64,000 bases of DNA, taken from the NCBI GenBank assembly GCA_958450365.1, contig CAUEEP010000455.1:1-64000 (forward strand), given 5' to 3'. This document shows positions 45,043 to 54,050 of this stretch, in pieces. Origin of the DNA: Mesorhabditis belari (Eukaryota; Nematoda; Chromadorea; Rhabditida; Rhabditidae). Both the position numbers and the translations under genes were made by a program. The notes below the pieces were generated by a model. It saw only the letters and a program-made list of their open reading frames with translations. It was not told the DNA's origin and ran no database searches. The first letter of the stretch is position 1. Every line of letters starts with the position of its first letter.

Positions 45043-45299
45043 TAAATGTCTTAAGTTCCTTTCTGTGAGCAAAAACCAATAAATTCCATTTTATTCAATC
45101 TTCTGAAAACACAAAACTGCGATGTTATCTTTTTCTTTATTTCTGAATCGTTTGTTCAAAATCTCATATAAAATGTTTTCACAAAAACCCAGAATTCCGC
45201 CTGAAGCTGCAAGTATTTTGCTCTCTCGTCGCTCCTGAATAGACTATTAGATAAACGTTTCAAAAATGTTAATGTTCAGAAAGATTGATGCTCTGGTTT

Positions 45300-45905
45300 T
45301 TGAGAAATTACACTTTAAAATTTAATAAAAAATTTACGAACCGCCTAATAGACAAAAAAATAAAAATAGGTCCGTAGAATATTTGAAACTTTTTGCGATC
45401 ATTTCAAATCATTTAAAAAACATTTAAAATCAATCAGGCTCAAAAAAGTGATGATTCCAACAAATGGGTCTGTGAGTGACGAAAGAAAGCTTTTCCAATT
45501 ACCCGCAGATCTCGAATGAAGAATGACGTCAAAAAAGGAGAACAAAAATCTTACAAGTGATTAAAAAACCTCAAGAAAAACCTGAGATGCTACAATTGAA
45601 TTCTATGTTGTTTGAGATGGCCAATCCACAACCCAACTGACCTCGAGATCGAAATTGTTTAGCAACTCGAGTCACTAAAAGATTGGCAAATAAAACAAAA
45701 CCCCACTTTATTTACGCTTTAAAATCTAGATAATCTAGATACACGTTTTCTTGCAGAGAATGCAACGGCGCGATTCGAAAAGCGTCATTTCCTAAAAAGA
45801 AAGCATTAGGATCATCGAACAATCAACAAAAAAGAATGAACGCTGGAAACGTTCCGTAGTTCAATCTTGGTTTGAGAGCTGCTTTCAAACAATGTTCATC
45901 AATCA
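45300..45905. other. AT-rich stretch, no gene; partial match to 7.0-7.2 kb
   Basis: 45,300-45,500 shows nothing recognisable. 45,520-45,690 (GAATGACGTCAAAAAAGGAG...) matches 7,020-7,180, the left flank of the MITE, but without the MITE insertion. Confidence 0.4.
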
Positions 45906-45911
45906 CTTTCT

Positions 45912-46136
45912 TTAGAAGCCGCCATTCTTGAAGTATCCCGAATCGACGTTGTGCTCGCCGTGTTTGTGCGATTCGATTTGATATCTAAATGTTGCACGTT
46001 GGTCAAGAACACGGACCGCTTCTGTATGAACTGAGAACTGATTTGGAATGCGGTAAGCCACTAGTTTATTTCTCGATGCGTTAACCCACTTGAATCCTGA
46101 AGCTCGGAACTGATTTTTTCCGGCACCCACGTCGAA
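45912..46136 (-). CDS. Unknown protein, 3' exon (FKWV...GEHNVDSGYFKNGGF), best copy
   Basis: A minus-strand frame of about 72 codons: GAGKNQFRASGFKWVNASRN, KLVAYRIPNQFSVHTEAVRV and HKHGEHNVDSGYFKNGGF, then a stop. Copies at 22,890-23,080 and 53,830-54,050 share the same two ends, and all have a stop right after the FKNGDF-like end, which supports coding. No Cys, no membrane segment and no known domain that I recognise. Upstream, FDVGAGKN suggests that the exon begins a few residues earlier. Whether an intact gene exists here is unclear. Confidence 0.4.
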   Translation of the reverse strand, partial: FDVGAGKNQFRASGFKWVNASRNKLVAYRIPNQFSVHTEAVRVLDQRATFRYQIESHKHGEHNVDSGYFKNGGF

Positions 46137-46404
46137 ATGATGCTAAACGATTTGAGTCCGATCTAGATAGATTCTCTCCCAACCTTCACAAAAACCGAGT
46201 TTAGGGGGTTATCCCTCAGTGTTTGGCGAACTCCGGCTTTCATCCTCACGCCGAGTCCTTGATTCAACTGATGTCAAAATGAGCATGTCAAGGTTAATTT
46301 CACTGACCGGCTCATCTTGGGAGAAAATGTTGTGGACCTTTCCGGAGCCTCATTCGGCTCTCGGTCGAATGTGACCCATTTGATCGCCGGGCGGGGCAAT
46401 CTAA

Positions 46405-46801
46405 CAAATCATTTCTCAATAAGCGCTTCTACATAAAGCAAACCTCTGTCAGTTTCGCGCCACATTCTTTCAGAAAAGCTATACACACTTCCACTGAATC
46501 TTCCGTTGGTGTTTTAAGCATCAAAAGTATGTGAAAATGTTGGAGAAAAGGCTTGTGCTTGAATTATCGATTGAGTCAGCAAAAACCCCTAAAATTTTGT
46601 TTACTTGAGAAAATGCTAAAAAACAAACTTTCCACGGATAATGTTTTCTGGAAAAAGCTCTCGCACAATTTCGACAAGATTGCTGGCGTTGATTTTATTG
46701 ACGAGACCGTGGATTTTTTTCTTCAGACGCTCCCAATTCAATCGTTGAAATTGCTCACTCGATTTATCTTAAATTTTCTCTGTGACGACGTTATGCACAT
46801 A
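46405..46801 (-). pseudogene. Partial CWC22 copy (MIF4G exons) with internal deletion
   Basis: 46,405-46,530 matches 62,018-62,145, and 46,531-46,790 matches 62,434-62,697. The roughly 290 bases between are deleted. Minus-strand reading gives the MIF4G start (AGVDF region, KIVEIVRELFPENIIRGK-like) and the end of a later exon ([20 protein letters not shown]). It keeps the two bases that the larger copy at 62.57 kb has lost. The right edge is the TA target site of a mariner at 46,802. Confidence 0.75.
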
Positions 46802-47376
46802 TTAGGTTGGTGCAGATGAAACTTCCGTTGGAACCATAAACAAAATTTATTATAAAAATCCTAATACAGAACCTCAATCCAAAAGATATTCGCCATCATT
46901 ATCAATGACTCTTTGCCATCTTCCACGCAGAGAATGGATGCCCTTTTCGAAGAACTCGGGCAACTGCGACAGAAGTTGGACACCCAGATTTCAACTTCTT
47001 CGCGGTTTTTGAATTTTTTTTCTGCTAAAGAGTGCTGCATCGACCGAAACAAGTGGTAGTCGGATGGGGCCAAGTCCGGGCTATATGGCGGATGAAACAG
47101 AACTTCCCAGCCCAATTCCTTGATTTTCTGCTGAGTGATCTTCGCGGCGTGGGGTCGAGCGTTATCGTGGAGGAATCTTGTAGTCGCCGTGTTATTGCCT
47201 TAACGACTCAACGCCTGGTTCACGCGGCTCAATTGGGCTTTGTAAAGATCCGCCGTGACTCTTTGACCCGAATCCAGCACCTCAAAATACACGAGACCTT
47301 TACTGTTCCACCAAATACAAAGCATCACCTTTTTTCCGTGGCCCCGATCTCCATTTCCCATTTGAGAAATGCTAGA
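46802..47376 (-). mobile_element. Mariner 1, 3' half, cut by a Tc3-like element
   Basis: Begins TTAGGTTGGTGCAGATGAAAC after TA. The minus strand carries the C-terminal half of a mariner transposase in shifted frames: KKVMLCIWWNSKGLVYFEVL, RFLHDNARPHAAKITQQKI (second catalytic Asp) and YSPDLAPSDYHLFRSMQHSL (third Asp, 34 residues on). A stop lies after NQALSR. The N-terminal half should lie to the right of 47,376, but the Tc3-like element starts there and the missing half is nowhere nearby. Confidence 0.85.
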
Positions 47377-47378
47377 TA

Positions 47379-48377
47379 CAGTGCGTAACAAAATGATAGA
47401 TCCACCATGTTTTTGGCCCCAGAAACTAGACATTTTGAATAAAAATTCAAGTTTTAACCAAAAACAAGTTCAAAATTTACTTTTAAATCAATTTGCATCA
47501 AACTGTTATTTCGTCGCGAAGACATTGCCCTTATAGAAATGTTTCTATGCTTTTCGCCATTTTTCCCGCGTAACAAAATGATAGATCCACCTTGATTTAA
47601 CAACGTTTTCCTTTATCAATTGATGTTATTCAGTTTTCTTTTTGTACTATCCGTAACTCCAGGTCTTTTTTAGATTTATGGGTAGAAAAGGACGTTTGTC
47701 TGTTGTCGAAAGAGCCAAAGTTGAAGCATTCCACGCTTCTGGACTGAGCAACCGCAAAATCGCAACAAAATTGGGCCGTTCTCATAAAGTGATCAACAAT
47801 TTCCTGACGAATCCGACTTCATATGGAAGAAAGGCATCTACCGGACGTAAAGGAAAACTAACGAAACGCGGGAAACGAGCCATCATCAAAGCAGCCACAA
47901 ATTCTATTAAAGGATCTCGAAGAATTCGAAACGAGTTGGGCTTAAATGTCTCGCATATGACTGTTTATCGTGTCATCAAAAACTCCTCTCATTTAAAGCG
48001 AGTCAAAATTATGCCAGCCCCTACTTTAAAGCCGAATCACATTGCTGCGAGGACAAAATTTGCGGATGATCATCAGACTTGGACGAATGAATGGAAAGAG
48101 GTAATTTCTAAAATTTATATTCTTTTACAAGCAAATTTAGGTTGTATGGTCCGATGAAAAGAAACTCAATTTGGACGGTCCCGCCGGCCTTTCGTACTAT
48201 TGGCATGATCTCCACACATCGCCTCAGTATTTTACAAAAAGAAACTTTGGTGGAGGTTCCATCATGATTTGGGGTGCATTTTCTTCTTATGGAAAGCTTG
48301 AGATCAAATTCATCCATTCAAAAATGAATTCTCAAGATTATCAAAAAGTGCTAGAGAATGAGCTTTTACCATACCTA
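47379..48377 (+). mobile_element. Tc3-like transposon, 3' truncated
   Basis: Starts CAGTGCGTAACAAAATGATA after TA at 47,377. The long 5' terminal region holds a second copy of the GCGTAACAAAATGATAG motif near 47,568, as expected for transposase binding sites. It encodes the transposase described separately and stops at 48,377, where mariner 2 begins. The right third and the right terminal repeat are missing. The short MITE at 7,191 is derived from this family. Confidence 0.85.
47678..48377 (+). pseudogene. Tc3-like transposase, truncated, with one 40-base intron
   Basis: Exon 47678-48100, intron 48101-48140 (GTAATT...AATTTAG), exon from 48,141. The join restores WKEVVWSDEKKLNLDGPAGL. The N-terminal half holds the paired helix-turn-helix DNA-binding region (SVVERAKVEAFHASGLSNRK, TVYRVIKNS) and a basic stretch. 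The catalytic domain begins with the first Asp (WSDEKK) and goes on through YYWHDL, RNFGGGSIMIWGAF and FIHSKMNSQDYQKVLENEL. It ends about 220 residues in, before the second Asp and the Glu of the DD34E triad, so it cannot be active. The last codons run into mariner 2. Confidence 0.85.
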
Positions 48378-49618
48378 CTAGGTTGGTGCAAATGAAATTT
48401 CGTTTTTTTACAAACATTAAAGTCATCCAAAATTTTTTTTGATAACAATTTATTTAAAACAATAAGCACCATTATTATCTATGACATCCCTCCAACGTTG
48501 CTACAGATTGCGGATCCCCTTCTCAAAGAACGCTTGATTCTGTGATGCAAAGTAGTTGGTCACCCAATTTTGGGTGACCTTTTGCATTCTTAAACTGGCA
48601 ATTCTCAAGGGAATGTTGCATCGATCTGAAAAGGTGAAAATCGGCGGGTGCTAAGTCTGGACTATACGGCGCATGTGGTAAGACCTTCCATCCTAGCTTC
48701 TCTAGTTCCTTACAAGAGGTTTTTGCCGTGTGAGCTGGAGCATTATCACGGAGAAAGTTGATAGTTGAGGGATTTAGGCCTTTTTCACGCAAAATTTCGT
48801 CAACCTTCTTGAGTTGTTGAATAAAATAAGATGAATCGACTGTTTTTCCGGGCTCTAATAATTCAAAATGAACAAGTCCATTGATATTCCACCAGCAAGA
48901 CAACATCACTTTGCGCCCATGATAATCCGGCTTTGGAGTTGGAATTGGCGCTTGACCTTTGCTCAGCCATTGTCTTTTTCGAGAAGTATTATCAAAGTGA
49001 ATCCACTTCTCATCCATCGTCAAGATATTCTCAAAAAAATGGCTTCTTTTCGACTTCTGGAGCAAGATATGGCTGATCGGAACGCGTGCTCCCAGATTCT
49101 CAACACTCAATTGATGTGGAACCCATTGTCCATTACGATTTGTCTTTCCAATTATTTCCAAATGGCGTACAATTGTTGAATTGGAGATGTTTGGCAAGTT
49201 CTCGTGTTGTTTGCATTGGATCAGCTTCAATTCATTGTTGTCGATGGCTGTGGCACGATGTCCATGCGATTCGTCTTCAAGGGATTCATTACCATCTCGG
49301 AATTGGGCAAACCAGAGCTGGCATGATCTTTCGGTGATAACCTGTTCTCCAAAGGCGGAACAGAGATCACGATGTGAATCAGCAGCGTTTTTGCCCATTT
49401 TGAAGTCATAGAGAAGACACGTGCGCAGAACATACTTTTGATCCACCATGATCTAAAGCAAAAATCAATTAAAAAGTGAAAGCTCTGACTTTGAAAAAAT
49501 GCGAAAATAAAGTAAATATCCAAGAGTACAAATGCACAAAAGAACATCAAATAAGCTCTTCAGATTAAAAAAATAAGAACATTTTATATCGACCGAAATT
49601 TCTTTTGCACCAACCTAA
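48378..49618 (-). mobile_element. Mariner 2, full length with TA duplication
   Basis: A 1,241-base element with terminal repeats CTAGGTTGGTGCAAATGAAA / TTTCTTTTGCACCAACCTAA, flanked by TA on both sides (48,376-48,377 and 49,619-49,620). The left flank is Tc3-like transposase and the right flank is gene family U sequence (CAACCGAGCCTATTC, also at 12,490). So the flanks do not belong together: an earlier deletion or recombination made that junction. Confidence 0.9.
48523..49449 (-). pseudogene. Mariner 2 transposase, long open frame but internally scrambled
   Basis: A 308-codon frame with the catalytic DD34D residues visible: ILTMDEKWIHFDN, FLRDNAPAHTAK and YSPDLAPADFHLF. It looks intact but is not. 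Between NELK and ISNST the frame reads LIQCKQHENLPN, while the next frame over the same DNA reads ADPMQTTRELAKHL, the expected helix-turn-helix. Two opposite indels have therefore restored the frame around a scrambled segment. At the end KGHPKLGDQLLC replaces VTQNWVTNYFASQ, which is also in another frame and is followed there by a stop. I infer no activity. Confidence 0.8.
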
Positions 49619-49620
49619 TA

Positions 49621-50700
49621 CAACCGAGCCTATTCATTTTGGTCAAGGAATTTAAAGCTCACATGATTTCGTTATGAAAACAGTTGGGGGCTTACGGGGG
49701 AGCTCTCATGTATTATCTTACTAAATCAATCGCTAGTCAATCGTATCAACGTCAAATGTCGTATCGTGTTTTAGTAACAGATTTCATTGAATTCAAATCA
49801 GTAGAAGAATCGGTAGAAGCCTCATCGTTACAAACAACTCCACCTAGAGCTTCGGACCACTTCTTCTAAATGATTTTGTTCAGTACAATAAAGTAAGAGG
49901 AAATGGATGTCAAGAGAAAGAATTCCGTGTTTTGATAAAAAGTGACAAGAGAGTCCAGAAGGATTCGTTCTTCATCCCGTGTCTTCTGGTGATGAGTCGT
50001 GATTACCAGAAACTCGAAAAAGATTATCAGAAGATCTCCCTCAAACATGAAAGACACATTTCAGATTTCAGATCCATTAGGATATTTGGCTGTGGAGAGT
50101 TGCATCCAACCTATAACGAAGCGATGAACTGTTTCTGAGGCTGGTCTCGATCCCGAAAGAAGCGACGGTTGGATGCAATCATTTCTTCGTCGACAGCGTT
50201 TTCCTCTTCGGAGGACATTCCTACAACTACATGTCAAAAGTCAAAAGATTTCGAAACAGAAAAAAGACGACGAGGATCCACTCATCAAACCACCAGCAAT
50301 TTTACTTTTGGTTCGATTTACGTTCAAAGGACCGATAGTTAGACCGATAGTTCAAAGAAGACCGTCGGGTATCACTTTTTCAATCCAACCGATCTCAAAT
50401 ATAAATTGGCCAAGAAGGCAGCTTTTCGAGATCAAACGTTCAGGTTCAGGCGTTCAGGCGATGAAGCCTCAGAAATGGCAAGTGAGGTGCTAGGCTCGTT
50501 GAAAGATGAAGGTGGGTATTTAAAGTTAAGTAATAAAATAGGATTAAAACTTTTGGAACATGGATGGAAGGCTGAGATTATTGAAGTTATTTACACAAAA
50601 GTGCGGCTTATTCTGGAAAAAGGTGAAACCATCACGGAAATCCGAAATCATCGATATTTATTCATTTATTTGTTTCCCATGCATAGTTAATTCAAACATG
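49621..50700 (+). pseudogene. Gene family U copy next to mariner 2
   Basis: The plus strand carries SIASQSYQRQMSYRVLVTDF (about 49,728-49,790), SVEASSLQTTPPRASDHF, then a one-base shift, and NDFVQYNKVRGNGC, LIKSDKRVQKDSFFIPCLLV and FRSIRIFGCGELHPTYNEAM (to 50,138). After that come the region open in three frames and ASEMASEVLGSLKDEG (about 50,460-50,512) before GTGGGT. The CPTC exon seen in the 38.7-kb copy does not follow; instead there is repeat DNA. The frameshift at about 49,865 and the missing 3' exons suggest a pseudogene. Confidence 0.5.
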
Positions 50701-51052
50701 TTTCCATCAATTTGAGGGAACTTCTTTTTGTAAAATAACAAATAAAATAATAAAATAATGTTTTATCAAATGGTTTCCATCAGAAATGAACACATTTCAG
50801 TCTTCGAGCAGCCATGGGAAATGAACGGTCTGGTCTCCCACCCGACAGCTTCTTCATTGTTGTTTTGTAGCAGTTTTCGTTTTCAGTTTTCGCTGAAATC
50901 AATATTGATTGTTTTTGGTTGACGAATGATGATTAAACGAATCGGGCATTCCCCTCCTTTCTCTTTATTTGGTAAGAAATCCGTATTTTGCCTGGCAACA
51001 AATTTCTGGTTTGATTTTCTCATCAATTCTGCTTATCTAGTAACCTTTTCTT

Positions 51053-51480
51053 TTAATTTTCACTTGTTCTTCGAGAAAATTCAAAATTAAATGAAAGACT
51101 GTTTTTGATAGAAGCAAAGATTTGGCGAAAAACCCACAAATCGGCTTCGAGCTGGGCGATTTTCTTCAACGAGATGACCGGTTCTTCTATGCGTTTCACA
51201 CTCGTTTCAGGCAATTCTTCAGTCATTTCGGGCATTTCTGGAGATTTGGAAAAAGAAGAGATGCTCTGAAGAGATCGAGCAGGGAAAGCAAGATTCCAGA
51301 GATTCTGCAACCAACCTCATCATCCTGCTGCCTCGGTGTCTCAAGATTTTTGTGATCTTCTTTCTTTGTCTCGAGTTCGATTTGAGAAATTTGGTCTGAG
51401 AAAGCTACTCCTCTCTCTCTTTTTCTAAGTTTTAATGCCTTGAGCAGTTTCCGTTTTAGAGAAGTTTTGTTTAGCTATGC
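51053..51480 (-). repeat. Coil exon unit upstream of CLEC copy J
   Basis: The minus strand reads MPEMTEELPETSVKRIEEPV, then SLKKIAQLEADLW before GTGGGTT (about 51,140-51,250). It is the same unit as at 29.9, 38.0 and 42.8 kb. It lies in opposite orientation to copy J and ends a few bases before that gene's ATG, where AGCTATGCTTTTTATAACA joins CLEC sequence. Confidence 0.5.
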
Positions 51481-51491
51481 TTTTTATAACA

Positions 51492-53253
51492 ATGTTCTGC
51501 TTCACGATTCTCCTCCTTTTCCATCAAATTTCATCGTCCATTCAAGAAAGCGTTCAAGTGGATGAATTCACGTATTCCTTTCCCTTCAAATAGCCATGTT
51601 TTCAACCATTCAGATCTTCGAATGATCGAGATGAGATTCCGTCTGGTGATCGTAGTACTTTGAAGTTGGTCAGAAAGGGGTTTTTCGATGATCTTAGATT
51701 TCAGCAGTACAGAGGATTGTCCGGATACCGTCTGCTTGAGGTCTTGTCAAAGAAATTTGTGAGTTTCTTGGGAGAAAAGCGAAATTGATAGAATAAACAA
51801 TAAATAGGCTTGAGTGTCTCAATGACAAGACTTTTCAGGAATAACACCCAACAAGAACTCGTCGAGGCCCGAGGAAAAATCAGCGGACTCGAGAGGGAAA
51901 TGTGGGTGAAATCAAGAATCTTGAAGAATTCAAGCTCATCTTTTTTGGGTTTTGAGTAGTGATTTTGACAAGCCCAATATATAGTTATCCGAACTATTTT
52001 CAGAAGTACTCAGAATACGGAAGCAGGAGACGGAAAAGCCAAGATTGGAGAGCTCGAAGGGAAAATCACTGCATTGCAGAGCAAGAACTCTGACCTCGAA
52101 ACCCAAATGTGAGTTTATTTGATATCTCTTGTCGACTGAGACTTGAGAAAACAGTTTTTTCACCCCAAAACACCCATTCCACTCAATCCAATCAACTCCC
52201 CTCTTAACAATTTAAAAGAGAAAACAAAATGGTCAAAATCAAGAGGTTGCGGCCAGATTTATGGGTTTTTTTCAGGAAATAGATTGAGTATTTGTCTAAA
52301 GAATCTGGAGTAATGTTTTTCCGAGAAATTCAGAAGTCGAACGATGACTTTGATCTTGGATCTGAATGGATGGTCGTATTTGGCAAAAAGCTCTTCTTGG
52401 TACAAGGTTTGGTGGATGTTGTGAACCAGGATTATCTTCATCTCAAGGCTTTCGATCAAAGAATGACATTTGATGAAGCTATGACATATTGTGCGAGTCG
52501 AAAGAGCCATTTAGTCTCAATTCACAGTCAGGAAGAGAACGATTTTGTTTGGGAACTCGGTAAGAAATCGAAATGATTCAATTCTGAAAATTCATGATTT
52601 TCGTAGAAATTTATGTTTTATAAACCAAAAACAATCGATATTTATTTCAGCGAAAACTGTTCAAGCCTTTCATGGGTTCTGGATCGGACTGAAGGTTCAA
52701 TTTTCCTTATTGAAAGATAAATAAATATATAGAAACTAATGATTCTTTCAGTCATTTCCGGTAGGCTCTTTGTGAAAAATGATTCGTTTGGCTAATAGTT
52801 CTTTGATTGAAATAATGATTTCAATTGGACAACTAGAATAAGTTCAATAACAATAAAGGAAAATCGGATCGAAATATCAATGTCTAAACATAAAAATTTC
52901 TTTATTCAGAAAAATCCGAACAAAGGAAATGCTTTGGAATGGACGGATGGAAGTTCGGTGGATTTCACGAATTGGGATGGAAGAAAGCCGGATTTGAACA
53001 CCCACACTTGGGTGAGATTTTCAACGTGAAATCATCAATATTTATTCCAATTTCCAATGCATAATTAAAATTGATCCAAACATTTTGATCAATCTGAGGA
53101 AATTTCTTTTTGTGACAGAACACAAAGTGTTTTATCTAAGGATTTCCATCAGAAATGAACACATTTCAGCTTCTGAGCTACGATGGGAAATGGGGAGTCT
53201 ATCCTCCTACCCATCAGATTCTTTTGATCTGCAAAAGGTGCTCTCAATTCTGA
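51492..53253 (+). CDS. Secreted coiled-coil C-type lectin domain protein (CLEC copy J), intact, replaced start
   Basis: Exons 51492-51571, 51705-51758, 51839-51901, 52004-52108, 52334-52406, 52448-52559, 52651-52694, 52910-53011 and 53170-53253 total 717 bases: 238 aa and stop. The usual MGVMAV start is missing. A recombination joint supplies a new ATG, giving MFCFTILLLFHQISSSIQES, still a plausible signal peptide. Then Cys linker (TEDCPDTVCLRSC), coil (TQQELVEARGKISGLE, KAKIGELEGKITALQSKNSD) and CTLD (GWSYLAKSSSWYK, FDEAMTYCASRKSHL, FWIGL, EWTDGSSVDFTNWDGRKPD, LLICK). EPD is changed to KPD, which should weaken calcium binding. An exon at about 52,208-52,260 has a dead acceptor (TTAA) and donor (ATGGGT); the model skips it without frame loss. 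Confidence 0.85.
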
Positions 53254-53269
53254 TAAATGCTTTGTGTCT

Positions 53270-53830
53270 TTTTCTGTGGACCAAAAACCAATAAATCCCA
53301 TGCTTTTTCTTTATTTCTGAATTGTTTCTGCAAAATCTCATATAAAAAGTTTTTCCAGAAACCCAGAATTGCGCCTGAAGCTGCAAGTATTTTGCTGTCT
53401 GGCCGCTCCTGAATAACTATTAGATATGGAATATGGAATACAATCAAAATGGATTTCATTCGAAATTCCCCATCCATTGGCCTAGTGATGTTCCCGGCGA
53501 CGTTTGCGAAGAGTTGCGTGTAGCTAAGCGAATTTCTTTGTCCGAATCCAAAATCTCTTTGAGGCACGAGTAACGAATGAAGAGGTCCGGCAAGAGAGAT
53601 GCTGTTCGAGTTTCAGTTTAACAAAGATCTCTTTTCCATCAAAGGAGTCCCTATTAGTCCAAATTAAATAGAATAACGGCATAGATCGAAAGCTCGGCGT
53701 AGCGTGGTTGGATCAAAGTTTTCATGGAGATCAGAAAAAGCAGAAGACTCGTGTGGGTTTGAATGAAAACTTCATTATTGGGTAGTTATTAATTGATCGT
53801 AATGAAGAGAGATGCTTTCAAATAATGATC
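53270..53830. other. 3' flank of copy J and signal-exon repeat
   Basis: 53,290-53,420 is the 3' flank common to CLEC copies. 53,449-53,520 is a copy of the MDFIRNSP signal-like exon (here MDFIRNSPSIGLVMFPATFA). The rest matches 22,570-22,880. No complete gene. Confidence 0.4.
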
Positions 53831-54050
53831 ATCAATCACTTTTTTTAGACGCCGCCATTCTTGAAATATCCCGAATCGACCCCGTGCTTGCCGTGTTTGT
53901 GCGATTCGATTTGATATCTAAATCTTGCCAGTGGGTCGAGAACGCATTTCTACTAGTTTGTCTCTGGACTAATCAACCCACTTGAATCGGGAAACTCGGA
54001 TCTGATTTTCTCCGGCACCCACGTCGAAATGATGCGAAAGGTTTGGGTGG
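53830..54050 (-). pseudogene. Unknown exon pair (GFKWV / SGYFKNGGV), copy 3
   Basis: Copy of 45,912-46,136 and 22,890-23,080, on the minus strand: a GENQIRVSRFKW-like part (about 54,030-53,980) and KHGKHGVDSGYFKNGGV at the other end. The middle is interrupted. Probably not functional. Confidence 0.35.

Larger units (their letters stand above)
34995..45261. repeat. 10-kb imperfect palindrome (inverted repeat) centred near 40.7 kb
   Basis: The left arm (34,995-40,308) is repeated in reverse in the right arm (41,141-45,261). Order outward from the centre: mariner remnant, gene family U, coil exon unit, GC-richer promoter block, CLEC gene, and the common CLEC 3' flank. Examples: CTTCGGTATAGGTTGGATGC at 39,530 mirrors GCATCCAACCTATCCCGAAG at 42,250; TTATCAGG at 37,396 mirrors CCTGATAA at 43,095. 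The spacer is 40,309-41,140. Indels distinguish the arms: about 720 bases of family U are missing on the right and about 470 bases of mariner on the left. Confidence 0.85.

Noticed and set aside
52292..52576. Open frame reading EWMVVFG...LVDVVNQDYLHLK into the lectin core, seen in all copies
   Set aside because: As a primary gene model it needs the 41-base intron retained and loses the WSYL/SWYK start of the lectin domain. The spliced model is in phase through the whole gene. Kept only as a possible retention product.
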